Shown: piece by piece, positions 1 through 5,727 of the stretch
Layout of the letters: each line of letters begins with the position of its first letter
How positions within the stretch are numbered: the stretch's first letter is position 1
Source of the DNA: Clostridiales bacterium
GTDB lineage: Bacteria > Bacillota > Clostridia > Oscillospirales > Oscillospiraceae
Direction of reading: 5' to 3'
DNA length: 6,592 nt
Assembly (NCBI GenBank): GCA_021200895.1
Contig: JAJQFX010000175.1
Coordinates: forward strand, 1 to 6,592
Translations under genes and position numbers: made by a program
The notes under the pieces: model-generated
The model's input: the letters and a program-made list of their open reading frames with translations, nothing else
Databases searched by the model: none
Told to the model about the DNA's origin: nothing

Positions 1-121
1 GATTGCCGCCCACGTCCCTCGCCGTCAAGCGGCATTTCCGCTTCGCTCCCTAGCCGTTGGCGGGCGGAACGTGCAATTTTATAGCACTTTGGTCGATGAA
101 ATCTGGCTGTACGGCTGCGTT
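1..121. repeat. Dispersed repeat, copy A (truncated by window start)
   Basis: This non-coding GC-rich stretch recurs in the same orientation at 6271-6391. Two blocks align closely by eye: 15-55 with 6284-6324 (40 of 41 bases) and 87-116 with 6356-6385 (29 of 30). The segment between them (56-86) differs between the copies. The match begins at base 1, so the left end of this copy probably lies outside the window. No open frame here looks like a gene. The sequence is best read as one copy of a family-wide intergenic repeat, but its copy number cannot be judged from this window. Confidence 0.85.
21..52 (+). repeat. 32-nt hairpin module, copy 1
   Basis: The module contains the palindrome AAGCGG-CATTT-CCGCTT (27-43). 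It is repeated perfectly, in inverted orientation, at 180-211, and directly with one mismatch at 6290-6321. It sits between CTCGCC (18-23) and GTTGG (56-60). In the homologous arm at 6508-6518 those two flanks are joined with nothing between them, so the module behaves like a small insertion in this copy. Confidence 0.85.
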
Positions 122-149
122 ACACCCCTCAACCCAGGATAGATTACAT

Positions 150-172
150 CTTTAAGTTGATGACATTGCCCT
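150..172 (+). repeat. 23-bp dispersed repeat, copy 1
   Basis: A 23-base block beginning CTTTAAGTTGATGAC is found as an exact reverse complement at 5883-5905, upstream of htpG. No protein-coding frame accounts for it. It lies directly beside the inverted 32-nt module, so it may be part of the same larger repeat family. Confidence 0.8.
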
Positions 173-179
173 GAAAGGG

Positions 180-211
180 TAGGGAGCGAAGCGGAAATGC
201 CGCTTGACGGC
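180..211 (-). repeat. 32-nt hairpin module, copy 2 (inverted)
   Basis: This is an exact reverse complement of 21-52, so the two form a 32-bp inverted repeat separated by 127 bases. The similarity extends outward to about 15 and 218 if a one-base insertion is allowed. It carries its own short hairpin, AAGCGG (189-194) with CCGCTT (200-205). Twelve bases at its right end (CGCTTGACGGCG, 201-212) recur at 5826-5837. Confidence 0.85.
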
Positions 212-215
212 GGAG

Positions 216-244
216 GGAAACCGCGAAGCGGTGGAGGGGTTTCC
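216..244. repeat. Hairpin with GAA loop followed by GGAGGGGTT
   Basis: ACCGC (220-224) pairs with GCGGT (228-232) around a GAA loop, followed by GGAGGGGTT (233-241). An alternative longer pairing joins GGAAACC (216-222) with GGTTTCC (238-244). The same layout, with different arm bases, is seen at 3422-3445. The remaining stretch, 245-310, shows no gene or clear signal. Confidence 0.6.
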
Positions 245-310
245 AGCGTGGTATTCCTTTGCCCATCCTTGTCTAAGGAACACAACCCCCAAAATGATGG
301 CATTGCACCG

Positions 311-344
311 AAAAAAACGCCTCCAGGGGTTCACCCTGGAGGCG
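311..344 (-). terminator. Intrinsic terminator of pta
   Basis: CGCCTCCAGGG (318-328) and CCCTGGAGGCG (334-344) form a perfect 11-bp stem with a five-base loop. On the minus strand the stem is followed directly by seven T residues (311-317 read in reverse). It starts about 40 bases after the pta stop codon and faces the right way to end pta transcription. Confidence 0.93.
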
Positions 345-384
345 CAGATGGAACAGTATCGTGCGGTTGCGGCAGCGACCCGGC

Positions 385-1374
385 TCAGTCCGCCAGCGCG
401 GCGGTGATGATAGCCATAGAGTAGACCTCCATGCCGTTGCAGCCGCGGGACAGGTCGTTGATGGGGGCGTTCAGGCCCAGCAGGATGGGACCGTAGGCAT
501 CGAACTGGCCCAGGCGCTGAGCGATTTTGTAGCCAATGTTGCCGGCGTTGATGCCGGGAAAGACAAAGACGTTGGCGCGGCCCGCCACGGAGGAGTTGGG
601 GCACTTGGTCTCCGCCACACGGGGGGAGACGGCGGCGTCGAACTGCAATTCGCCGTCGATGTTCAGGTCGGGGCGCATTTCCTTGGCGATGCGGGTGGCC
701 TCGATCATCTTGTCCACATCCTCACCGGCGCCGGAGCCGTGGGTGGAGTAGCTCAGGAAGGCAACCTTGGGGTCGATGCCGAACACCTTGCCGCACTCGG
801 CGCAGTAGATGCCGGTCTCGGCGATCTCCTGGGCGGAGGGCTTGATGTTGATGGCGCAGTCGCCAAAGGCCAGCACCTCGTTCTCGCCGGAGGCGGAGGG
901 ACGGACCAGAATGAAGCAGGAGGAGACGCTGTTGTAGCCCGGCTTGGTCTTGATGATTTGAAGGGCGGGACGGACGGTGTCAGCGGTGGAGTATGTAGCG
1001 CCGCCCAGCAGGGCGTCGGCCACACCCATCTTCACCAGCATGGTGCCGAAGTAGTTGCCCTGGCGCAGCATGGGGATGGCCTTCTCCGGGGTCATGCCCT
1101 TCTTCTTGCGCAGCTCGCAGAACAGGTCCACCATCTCGTCAAACCGATCCCAGTTGCTGGGGTCGATGATGTTGGCGCCGCGGACGTTGTAGCCTGCGTC
1201 CTCAGCGGCGGCGGCCACGGCGTCCGGGTTGCCCACCAGGATGGGGGTCAGGAAGTTGCTGGCCAGCAGACGGGACGCAGCCTCCAGGATACGGGGGTCG
1301 GTGCCCTCGGTGAATACGATGGTCTTCGGGTCAGCCTTCAGCTTCTGTATCATGCTGCCAAAACCAAAACTCAT
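385..1374 (-). CDS. pta: Phosphate acetyltransferase (phosphotransacetylase)
   Basis: This cytoplasmic enzyme interconverts acetyl-CoA plus phosphate with acetyl phosphate plus CoA. With acetate kinase it forms the ATP-yielding acetate branch of fermentation. The 329-residue product matches the short single-domain Pta class (about 330 residues). Visible family motifs are LLGGATYSTADTVRPAL (122-138), SYSTHGSGAG (208-217), DGELQFDAA (240-248), SSVAGRANVFVFPGINAGNIGYK (about 261-283) and DLSRGC (307-312), which includes the active-site Ser309 and Arg310. Residue 316 is Glu, where the well-studied Methanosarcina enzyme has a catalytic Asp. The start at 1374 is preferred over an upstream in-frame ATG at 1563. 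AGGAGG (1384-1389) lies nine bases ahead of 1374, the promoter lies upstream at 1426-1454, and the extra N-terminal residues do not resemble Pta. The gene has its own promoter and terminator, and no acetate kinase gene lies beside it in this window. Confidence 0.96.
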   Translation of the reverse strand: MSFGFGSMIQKLKADPKTIVFTEGTDPRILEAASRLLASNFLTPILVGNPDAVAAAAEDAGYNVRGANIIDPSNWDRFDEMVDLFCELRKKKGMTPEKAIPMLRQGNYFGTMLVKMGVADALLGGATYSTADTVRPALQIIKTKPGYNSVSSCFILVRPSASGENEVLAFGDCAINIKPSAQEIAETGIYCAECGKVFGIDPKVAFLSYSTHGSGAGEDVDKMIEATRIAKEMRPDLNIDGELQFDAAVSPRVAETKCPNSSVAGRANVFVFPGINAGNIGYKIAQRLGQFDAYGPILLGLNAPINDLSRGCNGMEVYSMAIITAALAD

Positions 1375-1425
1375 AAAGTTCAGCCTCCTAAAACGGTATT
1401 TGGATGCAAAGCATTCATTTGTCTT

Positions 1426-1454
1426 AGTATACAACTTTGGCAGATTTATTGCAA
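1426..1454 (-). promoter_or_regulatory. Sigma-A-type promoter of pta
   Basis: Read on the minus strand, TTGCAA (1454-1449) and TATACT (1431-1426) are separated by exactly 17 bases. They match the -35 and -10 consensus at four and five of six positions. Transcription would start near 1419, giving a leader of about 45 bases that contains the AGGAGG ribosome binding site. Confidence 0.82.
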
Positions 1455-1514
1455 GGAGAATTGTGGGCAAGTTCAGCAGAAATTTCAAAAAATTCTCAGA
1501 AGGCGGGGGATGGG

Positions 1515-1534
1515 CATTCCTTGGGCAAGGAATG
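1515..1534. repeat. Short perfect palindrome in the pta-pepC gap
   Basis: CATTCCTTG (1515-1523) and CAAGGAATG (1526-1534) form a nine-base inverted repeat with a two-base centre. It lies between the two divergent promoters, about 60 bases upstream of the pta -35 box and about 75 bases upstream of the pepC -35 box. It could be an operator or just a repeat remnant; the sequence does not decide. Confidence 0.5.
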
Positions 1535-1607
1535 GGGCGGAAACAGGTTTTTGCCTTTGCCACATTTGACCGAAAACTTGAGTTCCGCGGCTTCCCCCCT
1601 CCCCATC

Positions 1608-1636
1608 TTGACGGATTCCCTTTCCAGTGTTAAAAT
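1608..1636 (+). promoter_or_regulatory. Sigma-A-type promoter of pepC
   Basis: TTGACG (1608-1613) and TAAAAT (1631-1636) are separated by 17 bases, each one base off consensus. Transcription would begin near 1643 and leave a leader of about 70 bases before the pepC start at 1716. This is the strongest promoter match in the window. Confidence 0.85.
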
Positions 1637-1651
1637 AACACCATTGAAAAT

Positions 1652-1690
1652 GAGCGGCTCCGGGCCGCTCCCTGCGTGTACGGACACGCA
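1652..1690 (+). promoter_or_regulatory. Two tandem hairpins in the pepC leader
   Basis: GAGCGGC (1652-1658) pairs with GCCGCTC (1664-1670), and TGCGTGT (1673-1679) pairs with ACACGCA (1684-1690). Both are perfect seven-bp stems with loops of five and four bases. They fill most of the predicted 5' untranslated region and end 13 bases before the AGGAG ribosome binding site. They could stabilise the transcript or form a control element. No T-run follows either, so they are not simple attenuators. An ATG at 1650 is in frame with pepC but has no ribosome binding site. Confidence 0.6.
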
Positions 1691-1715
1691 AAGAACGAAT
1701 GATAGGAGATACATC

Positions 1716-3050
1716 ATGGAAAAACACATTTCAATGCAGACCCTGCAAGGCTTTGACAGCGCCTTCCAGTCCTCCCGGGCCAACACCGTGGCTATGAACG
1801 CCGTCACCGCCAACGGCATCAACGCCTCTGCCCGGCGCTGGACGGCCCGCCCCGAGGTTCGGAACCAGTTCTCCATCCAGCTGGACAACAAGGGCATCAC
1901 CAACCAGAAGCAGAGCGGCCGCTGCTGGATGTTCGCGGCGCTGAACTGCCTGCGGTACGAGGTCATCCACAGCCTGAACCTGGAAGACTTCGAGCTGAGC
2001 CAGAACTACACCTTCTTCTATGACAAGCTGGAGCGGGCCAACTACTTCCTGGAGTGCATCCTGTCCACCGCCGACCGGGACATCACCGACCGGGTGGTGG
2101 CCCACCTGCTGGACACCCCCACCCAGGACGGCGGCCAGTGGGACATGATTAGCAACATCATCCTGAAATACGGCGTGGTGCCCAAGGACGCCATGCCGGA
2201 GAGCGCCTGCTCCTCCGCCTCCCGGGAGCTGAACGGCCTGCTGTCTGAGGTGCTGCGGAGCGACGCCTGCGCCCTGCGGCGGGGCTACCAGGCCGGCAAG
2301 ACCCTGGACGAGCTGCGGGCGGAGAAGGAGACCATGATGAGCGCCATCTACCGGATGCTGTGCATCTCCCTGGGCACGCCCCCCAAGACGGTGGACTTTG
2401 AGGCCCGCACCAAGGACGGCGCCTTCATCCGGGACTGCGGCCTGACTCCCCAGGAGTTTTATCAGAAATATGTCAAGCTGGATCTGACCCAGTACATCAG
2501 CCTCATCAACGCCCCCACAGCGGACAAGCCCTATTACCGCAGCTACACGGTGCAGTACCTGGGCAACGTGCTGGACGGGCAGAGCGTCCGCTATGTGAAT
2601 CTGCCCATTGAGGTGCTGAAGGAGGCCGCCATCGCCCAGATGAAGGACGGCCAGCCGGTGTGGTTCGGCTGCGACATGGGCAAGCGGGTGGGCCGCCCTG
2701 ACGGCATCATGGACGTGAACGCCTACGATTATGAATCCCTGTTCGGCACCTCCGCCCCCATGACCAAGGCGGAGCGGCTGGACTACGGCCACAGCCGCAT
2801 GACCCACGCCATGGTGTTCCAGGGGGTAGACCTGGATGCCAGCGGCGCACCCCTCCGCTGGCGGGTGGAGAACAGCTGGGGCGGCGACTCCGGCTTCAAG
2901 GGGATGTACCTGATGACCGACGGCTGGTTTGACGAGTATATGTACCAGGTGGTGGTGAACCGGAAGTACCTGGCTCCGGAGGTGCTGGCCGCCTACGACA
3001 GCGAGCCGGTGGAGCTGGCGCCCTGGGACCCCATGGGCGCGCTGGCGTAA
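1716..3050 (+). CDS. pepC: Aminopeptidase C, peptidase family C1B (bleomycin hydrolase-like)
   Basis: This cytosolic papain-fold cysteine aminopeptidase trims residues from the N-terminus of peptides; family members form hexameric barrels with the active sites inside. The product has 444 residues, the usual family length. The catalytic Cys70 lies in NQKQSGRCWMFAALN (63-77) with the oxyanion-hole Gln at 66. His364 lies in THAMVFQGVD, and Asn386 in RVENSWGGDSG. No signal peptide is present, which fits a cytosolic role. The chain ends in PWDPMGALA, the conserved C-terminal arm that reaches into the active site in this family. The start at 1716 is supported by AGGAG at 1704-1708 with a seven-base gap. 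The open frame runs upstream to 1437, but that part covers the promoter and leader hairpins and is not expected to be translated. The gene is divergent from pta and has its own terminator. Confidence 0.96.
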   Translation: MEKHISMQTLQGFDSAFQSSRANTVAMNAVTANGINASARRWTARPEVRNQFSIQLDNKGITNQKQSGRCWMFAALNCLRYEVIHSLNLEDFELSQNYTFFYDKLERANYFLECILSTADRDITDRVVAHLLDTPTQDGGQWDMISNIILKYGVVPKDAMPESACSSASRELNGLLSEVLRSDACALRRGYQAGKTLDELRAEKETMMSAIYRMLCISLGTPPKTVDFEARTKDGAFIRDCGLTPQEFYQKYVKLDLTQYISLINAPTADKPYYRSYTVQYLGNVLDGQSVRYVNLPIEVLKEAAIAQMKDGQPVWFGCDMGKRVGRPDGIMDVNAYDYESLFGTSAPMTKAERLDYGHSRMTHAMVFQGVDLDASGAPLRWRVENSWGGDSGFKGMYLMTDGWFDEYMYQVVVNRKYLAPEVLAAYDSEPVELAPWDPMGALA

Positions 3051-3063
3051 ACATTATAACGAT

Positions 3064-3104
3064 TACAGCGGGGCTGCCTCGGATGAGGCAGCCCCGCTGT
3101 AGTT
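3064..3104 (+). terminator. Terminator hairpin of pepC
   Basis: TACAGCGGGGCTGCCTC (3064-3080) and its exact complement (3085-3101) form a 17-bp stem around a GGAT loop, starting 13 bases after the pepC stop. The following tract, GTTATATT, is only moderately T-rich. Termination is likely given the very stable stem and its position, but the tail is weaker than those of the other two terminators here. Confidence 0.75.
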
Positions 3105-3154
3105 ATATTGGTGGCAACGCAGGCGGATGGTTTTGCTTTTTTGCGGTCGTATGT

Positions 3155-3222
3155 GTAGGGGCGGCCCTTGGCCGCCTACGGAAACCGCCTGCTTACTCCG
3201 GGCGGCCAAGGGCCGCCCCTAC
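3155..3222. repeat. 22-bp inverted repeat with self-folding arms (TAGGGGCGG family)
   Basis: The 22-base arm at 3155-3176, starting GTAGGGGCGGCC, is repeated as an exact reverse complement at 3201-3222. Each arm can also fold on itself: GGCGGCC-CTT-GGCCGCC on the left and GGCGGCC-AAG-GGCCGCC on the right. The 24-base centre shows no coding sense. The flanks TAGGGGCG and CGCCCCTA reappear at 3451-3514 with a different palindrome beside them. Confidence 0.85.
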
Positions 3223-3258
3223 GGAAAAAGTGAAGCTTTAGGCTTCACGTTCCGGTAG
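3215..3258. repeat. GTGAAG hairpin repeat, copy 1
   Basis: GTGAAGC (3230-3236) and GCTTCAC (3242-3248) form a stem with a TTTAG loop. It is extended by GGAA/TTCC and CTAC/GTAG outer pairs, with small internal loops. The block resembles 3451-3498 over about 45 bases, and both copies begin with CCGCCCCTAC. The stretch 3259-3316 to its right shows no gene or signal. Confidence 0.75.
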
Positions 3259-3316
3259 TAGAGTGTGAAAACTAAAACTTTGTTTTGCTCAACCATTACA
3301 AAATACCAACGGAACC

Positions 3317-3452
3317 GGCTGCGGCATCACCCCTCAGTCAGCTTTGCTGACAGCTCCCCTTTCAGGGGAGCCAATAACGCCGCGGTTATAGCAACCTTTT
3401 GCCTCCCCTGAAAGGGGAGGTGCCTCCGAAGGAGGCGGAGGGGTTCGCAGCC
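3317..3452. repeat. Foldback (MITE-like) element with four nested hairpins
   Basis: The outer ends GGCTGCG (3317-3323) and CGCAGCC (3446-3452) are inverted, as are CCCCTC (3330-3335) and GAGGGG (3438-3443). Inside are four hairpins: GTCAGC-TTT-GCTGAC, GCTCCCCT-TTC-AGGGGAGC, CCTCCCCT-GAA-AGGGGAGG and GCCTCC-GAA-GGAGGC. The middle two are inverted copies of each other (17 perfect bases, 3354-3370 against 3403-3419). There is no room for a transposase, so if it moved it would have needed one supplied elsewhere. Confidence 0.82.
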
Positions 3453-3514
3453 GCCCCTACAGAAAAGTGAAGATTTAGGCTTCATCTTCCAGTAGGGGCG
3501 CACAGTGTGCGCCC
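3451..3514. repeat. GTGAAG hairpin repeat, copy 2, plus GC palindrome
   Basis: CCCCTAC (3454-3460) pairs with GTAGGGG (3492-3498) around an inner TGAAG/CTTCA stem, matching the layout at 3215-3258. It runs straight into GGGCGCAC-AGT-GTGCGCCC (3496-3514). In the related unit at 3157-3176, TAGGGGCG is followed by a different palindrome. The stretch 3515-3641 shows only a weak TTTTGAA/TTCAAAA hairpin (3556-3571) and no gene. Confidence 0.78.
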
Positions 3515-3641
3515 GCCCGGTTACGCCTCGAAAAAGGTTCTCAAAAGAGCGCTTATTTTGAATTTTCAAAACTTTTGCCGTCCATGCTGGAGGGAAGTCG
3601 CCACCGTCCAGCAAAACGACGGGGTATTCCGCCCACAGGGA

Positions 3642-3678
3642 CAAAAAGCGCCCCGAAGCGTAAAACGCTTCGGGGCGC
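3642..3678 (-). terminator. Intrinsic terminator of htpG
   Basis: GCGCCCCGAAGCG (3648-3660) and CGCTTCGGGGCGC (3666-3678) form a perfect 13-bp stem with a TAAAA loop. On the minus strand it is followed by five T residues (3647-3643). It begins 30 bases past the htpG stop codon. Confidence 0.92.
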
Positions 3679-3708
3679 GATACTGCAACGAAACAATCTG
3701 TTTCCGGC

Positions 3709-5628
3709 TTACACCATCAGGCTGCACACCAGGTCGCTGTACCCGGCGGGGTCCTCCAGGGGCAGCTCTGCGATGAGCAGGGCCTGGTCGTACAGCAGCT
3801 CGGCGTACTTCTTGGCCTTCTCCTCGTCATTGGCGATGGCGTCCTTCAGCGCCTGGAACACCGGCGCGTCTGGGTTCACCTCCAGCACACGCTCCGCCTT
3901 GAAGCCCATCATGTCCTGGTTGTGGGCCTTCAGGCTCTTCTCCATCTCCAGGGTGATGGGGCCGTCGGAGGTCATGCAGACGGCGTGGGACTTCAAAATC
4001 TTGGACACACGGGCCTCCTTGATTTTGTCGCCCAGGGTGTTTTTCAGGAACTCCATCACGTCTTTGGACTCCTCCGCCTTTTCCTCGGCGGCCTTCTTCT
4101 CCTCCTCCGTTTCGGGGAGGGCGTCCTCATCGTTGATGCTCTTGAGCTTCTTGCCGTCGTACTCCTCCAGGGCCTGGACGGTGAACTCGTCCACGTCGTC
4201 GGTCAGGTAGAGGATTTCATAACCCTTGTCCAGGATACGCTCGGCCTGGGGCATCTTGCCCAGCTGCACCGCGTCGGAGCCCACGGCGTAGTAGATGAAC
4301 TCCTGCTCCTCCGGCATCCGCTCCTTGTACTCCGCCAGGGTGGTACCCTTCTCATTGGCGGAGGAGGCGAACATCAGCAGGTCTTGCAGCATCTCCTTGT
4401 GAGCGCCGTAGTCGGAATACACGCCGTACTTGATTTGGGGGCCGAAGGCCGTCCAGAACTTCTCGTAGTCCTCCCGGCGGTCTTTCAGCATCTTCTCCAG
4501 CTCGGCCTTGATTTTCTTCTCCAGGTTCCGGGCAATCACTTTCAGCTGGCGGTCATGCTGGAGCATCTCACGGCTCAGGTTCAGGCTGACATCCGGGGTG
4601 TCTACCACGCCCTTGACGAAGCGGAAATGCTCCGGCAGCAGGTCGGCGCACTTGTCCATAATCAGCACGCCGGAGGAGTAGAGCTGGAGGCCCTTCTCAA
4701 AGTCCCGGGTATAGAAGTCCATGGGAACCTGGCCGGGGATGAACAGCAGGGCGGTGTAGCTGACGTTGCCGTCCACGCTGACCCGCAGGGTGGAGAGGGG
4801 CTTGGAGTAGTCGTTAAACTTGTCGGAATAGAAGCTGTCGTACTCCTCCTGCTTCACGTCCTCCTGGTTGCGCTGCCAGATGGGCACCATGGAGTTCAGG
4901 GTCTCCAGCTCCTCGTAGTCCTCCCACTCGGCCTTGGCGTCCTCCGGGGCGTCCTCCGGCAGTTCCTTCTGGCGGGAGTGGGTCATCATCATCTCGATGG
5001 GATAGTGGATATAGTCGGAATACTTCTTAATGAGGCTCTGGATGCGGTACTGCTCCAGATAGTCGCCGTACTTCTCCTCCTCGGTGTCGGGCTTGATGTG
5101 CATGATAACGTCGGTGCCTACGCCGTCCCGCTGGCCTTCGCCGATTTCATAGCCCTCCGCGCCGTTGGACACCCACTGGAAGGCTTCCTCGCTGCCATAG
5201 GGGCGGGAGACCACGGTGATTTCATCGGCCACCATGAAGGCGGAGTAGAAGCCCACGCCGAACTGGCCGATGATGTCCACGTCGTTCTCGCTGATGTTCT
5301 CCGCCTCGGCCATGTCGTGCTTGAACTGGAAGGAGCCGGAGTTGGCGATGGTGCCCAGACGCTCCTCCAGCTCGGCGGCGTTCATGCCGATGCCGTTGTC
5401 GGAGACGGTGAGGGTGCGGGCATCCTTGTCGATGGTGATGCGGATTTTGAAGTCGCTGCGGCTCATGCCCACGCTGTCGTCGGTCAGGGACTTGTAGGCC
5501 AGCTTGTCGATGGCGTCCGAAGCGTTGGAGATGATCTCCCGGAGGAAAATCTCCTTGTGGGTGTAGATGCTGTTGATCATCAGATCCAGCAGCCGTTTCG
5601 ATTCCGCTTTAAATTCCTTTTTTTCCAT
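3709..5628 (-). CDS. htpG: Hsp90-family molecular chaperone HtpG
   Basis: HtpG is the bacterial cytosolic Hsp90, a dimeric ATP-driven chaperone that remodels client proteins, often with DnaK. The 639-residue product is full length. The N-terminal GHKL ATPase domain shows Glu31 and Asn35 in EIISNASDA (31-39), Asp77 in DNGIGM (77-82), the glycine-rich GQFGVGF lid motif (121-127) and GTD (171-173). The middle domain carries Arg353 in SLNLSREMLQ, expected to contact the ATP gamma-phosphate. A charged Glu/Lys-rich stretch lies at about 503-523, before the C-terminal dimerisation domain. The chain ends in SLMV, without the MEEVD tail of eukaryotic cytosolic Hsp90, as expected for bacteria. The start at 5628 has AGAAGGG (5643-5637) eight bases upstream. 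A CIRCE operator and promoter lie upstream, and a strong terminator lies downstream, so it is probably a single-gene transcript. Confidence 0.98.
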   Translation of the reverse strand: MEKKEFKAESKRLLDLMINSIYTHKEIFLREIISNASDAIDKLAYKSLTDDSVGMSRSDFKIRITIDKDARTLTVSDNGIGMNAAELEERLGTIANSGSFQFKHDMAEAENISENDVDIIGQFGVGFYSAFMVADEITVVSRPYGSEEAFQWVSNGAEGYEIGEGQRDGVGTDVIMHIKPDTEEEKYGDYLEQYRIQSLIKKYSDYIHYPIEMMMTHSRQKELPEDAPEDAKAEWEDYEELETLNSMVPIWQRNQEDVKQEEYDSFYSDKFNDYSKPLSTLRVSVDGNVSYTALLFIPGQVPMDFYTRDFEKGLQLYSSGVLIMDKCADLLPEHFRFVKGVVDTPDVSLNLSREMLQHDRQLKVIARNLEKKIKAELEKMLKDRREDYEKFWTAFGPQIKYGVYSDYGAHKEMLQDLLMFASSANEKGTTLAEYKERMPEEQEFIYYAVGSDAVQLGKMPQAERILDKGYEILYLTDDVDEFTVQALEEYDGKKLKSINDEDALPETEEEKKAAEEKAEESKDVMEFLKNTLGDKIKEARVSKILKSHAVCMTSDGPITLEMEKSLKAHNQDMMGFKAERVLEVNPDAPVFQALKDAIANDEEKAKKYAELLYDQALLIAELPLEDPAGYSDLVCSLMV

Positions 5629-5673
5629 GGTAAAGACCCTTCTTTATAAAAAATAGAATTGACTGGTTCAGGG

Positions 5674-5689
5674 GCAGCCCTTCGGCTGC
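5674..5689 (-). promoter_or_regulatory. Small hairpin in the htpG leader
   Basis: GCAGCC (5674-5679) pairs with GGCTGC (5684-5689) around a four-base loop, about 45 bases upstream of the htpG start. The plus-strand context GGGGCAGCCCTTCGGCTGC resembles the GGGGCGGCCCTTGGCCGCC palindrome at 3158-3176, so it may be a repeat remnant rather than a control element. Confidence 0.45.
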
Positions 5690-5696
5690 GGAAGAA

Positions 5697-5723
5697 TTGG
5701 CACTCGCCTTTCCTGAGTGCCAA
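5697..5723. promoter_or_regulatory. CIRCE operator (HrcA binding site) upstream of htpG
   Basis: TTGGCACTC (5697-5705), a nine-base spacer and GAGTGCCAA (5715-5723) form a perfect inverted repeat. The spacing is exactly that of the CIRCE consensus TTAGCACTC-N9-GAGTGCTAA. Each half differs from consensus at one position (A to G, matched on the other side). CIRCE is the site bound by the heat-shock repressor HrcA, normally ahead of groESL and dnaK. Here it lies directly downstream of the predicted -10 box, 69 bases ahead of the htpG start codon, so bound repressor would block transcription start. Confidence 0.93.
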
Positions 5724-5727
5724 TAGT

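Noticed and set aside
152..604. Small open frames at the left end, on both strands
   Set aside because: They overlap the 32-bp inverted repeat, the pta terminator and the pta 3' end, and have proline/arginine-rich shadow composition.
361..1569. A 402-residue plus-strand open frame opposite pta
   Set aside because: It is the antisense shadow of a confident Pta gene. Its His/Val/Gly/Gln-rich composition is typical of reverse frames in GC-rich DNA, and it has no ribosome binding site.
1650..1715. A possible earlier pepC start or leader peptide at the ATG at 1650
   Set aside because: It has no ribosome binding site and lies inside the leader hairpins. The start at 1716 has AGGAG at ideal spacing and gives the usual family length.
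1731..2807. A 358-residue minus-strand open frame opposite pepC
   Set aside because: Shadow frame of pepC. The product is low-complexity and the strand is already explained by the catalytic motifs on the plus strand.
3155..3514. Repeats considered as a possible CRISPR array
   Set aside because: The units are unequal, palindromic and unevenly spaced, without constant direct repeats or spacer-sized intervals, and no cas gene is present.
3327..3644. A 105-residue minus-strand open frame between pepC and htpG
   Set aside because: Its sequence is made almost wholly of palindromic repeats, and it lies beyond the htpG terminator with no promoter.
3922..5649. A 575-residue plus-strand open frame opposite htpG
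   Set aside because: It lies antisense to a full HtpG with all its motifs, and its Leu/Val/His/Gly-rich sequence resembles no family.
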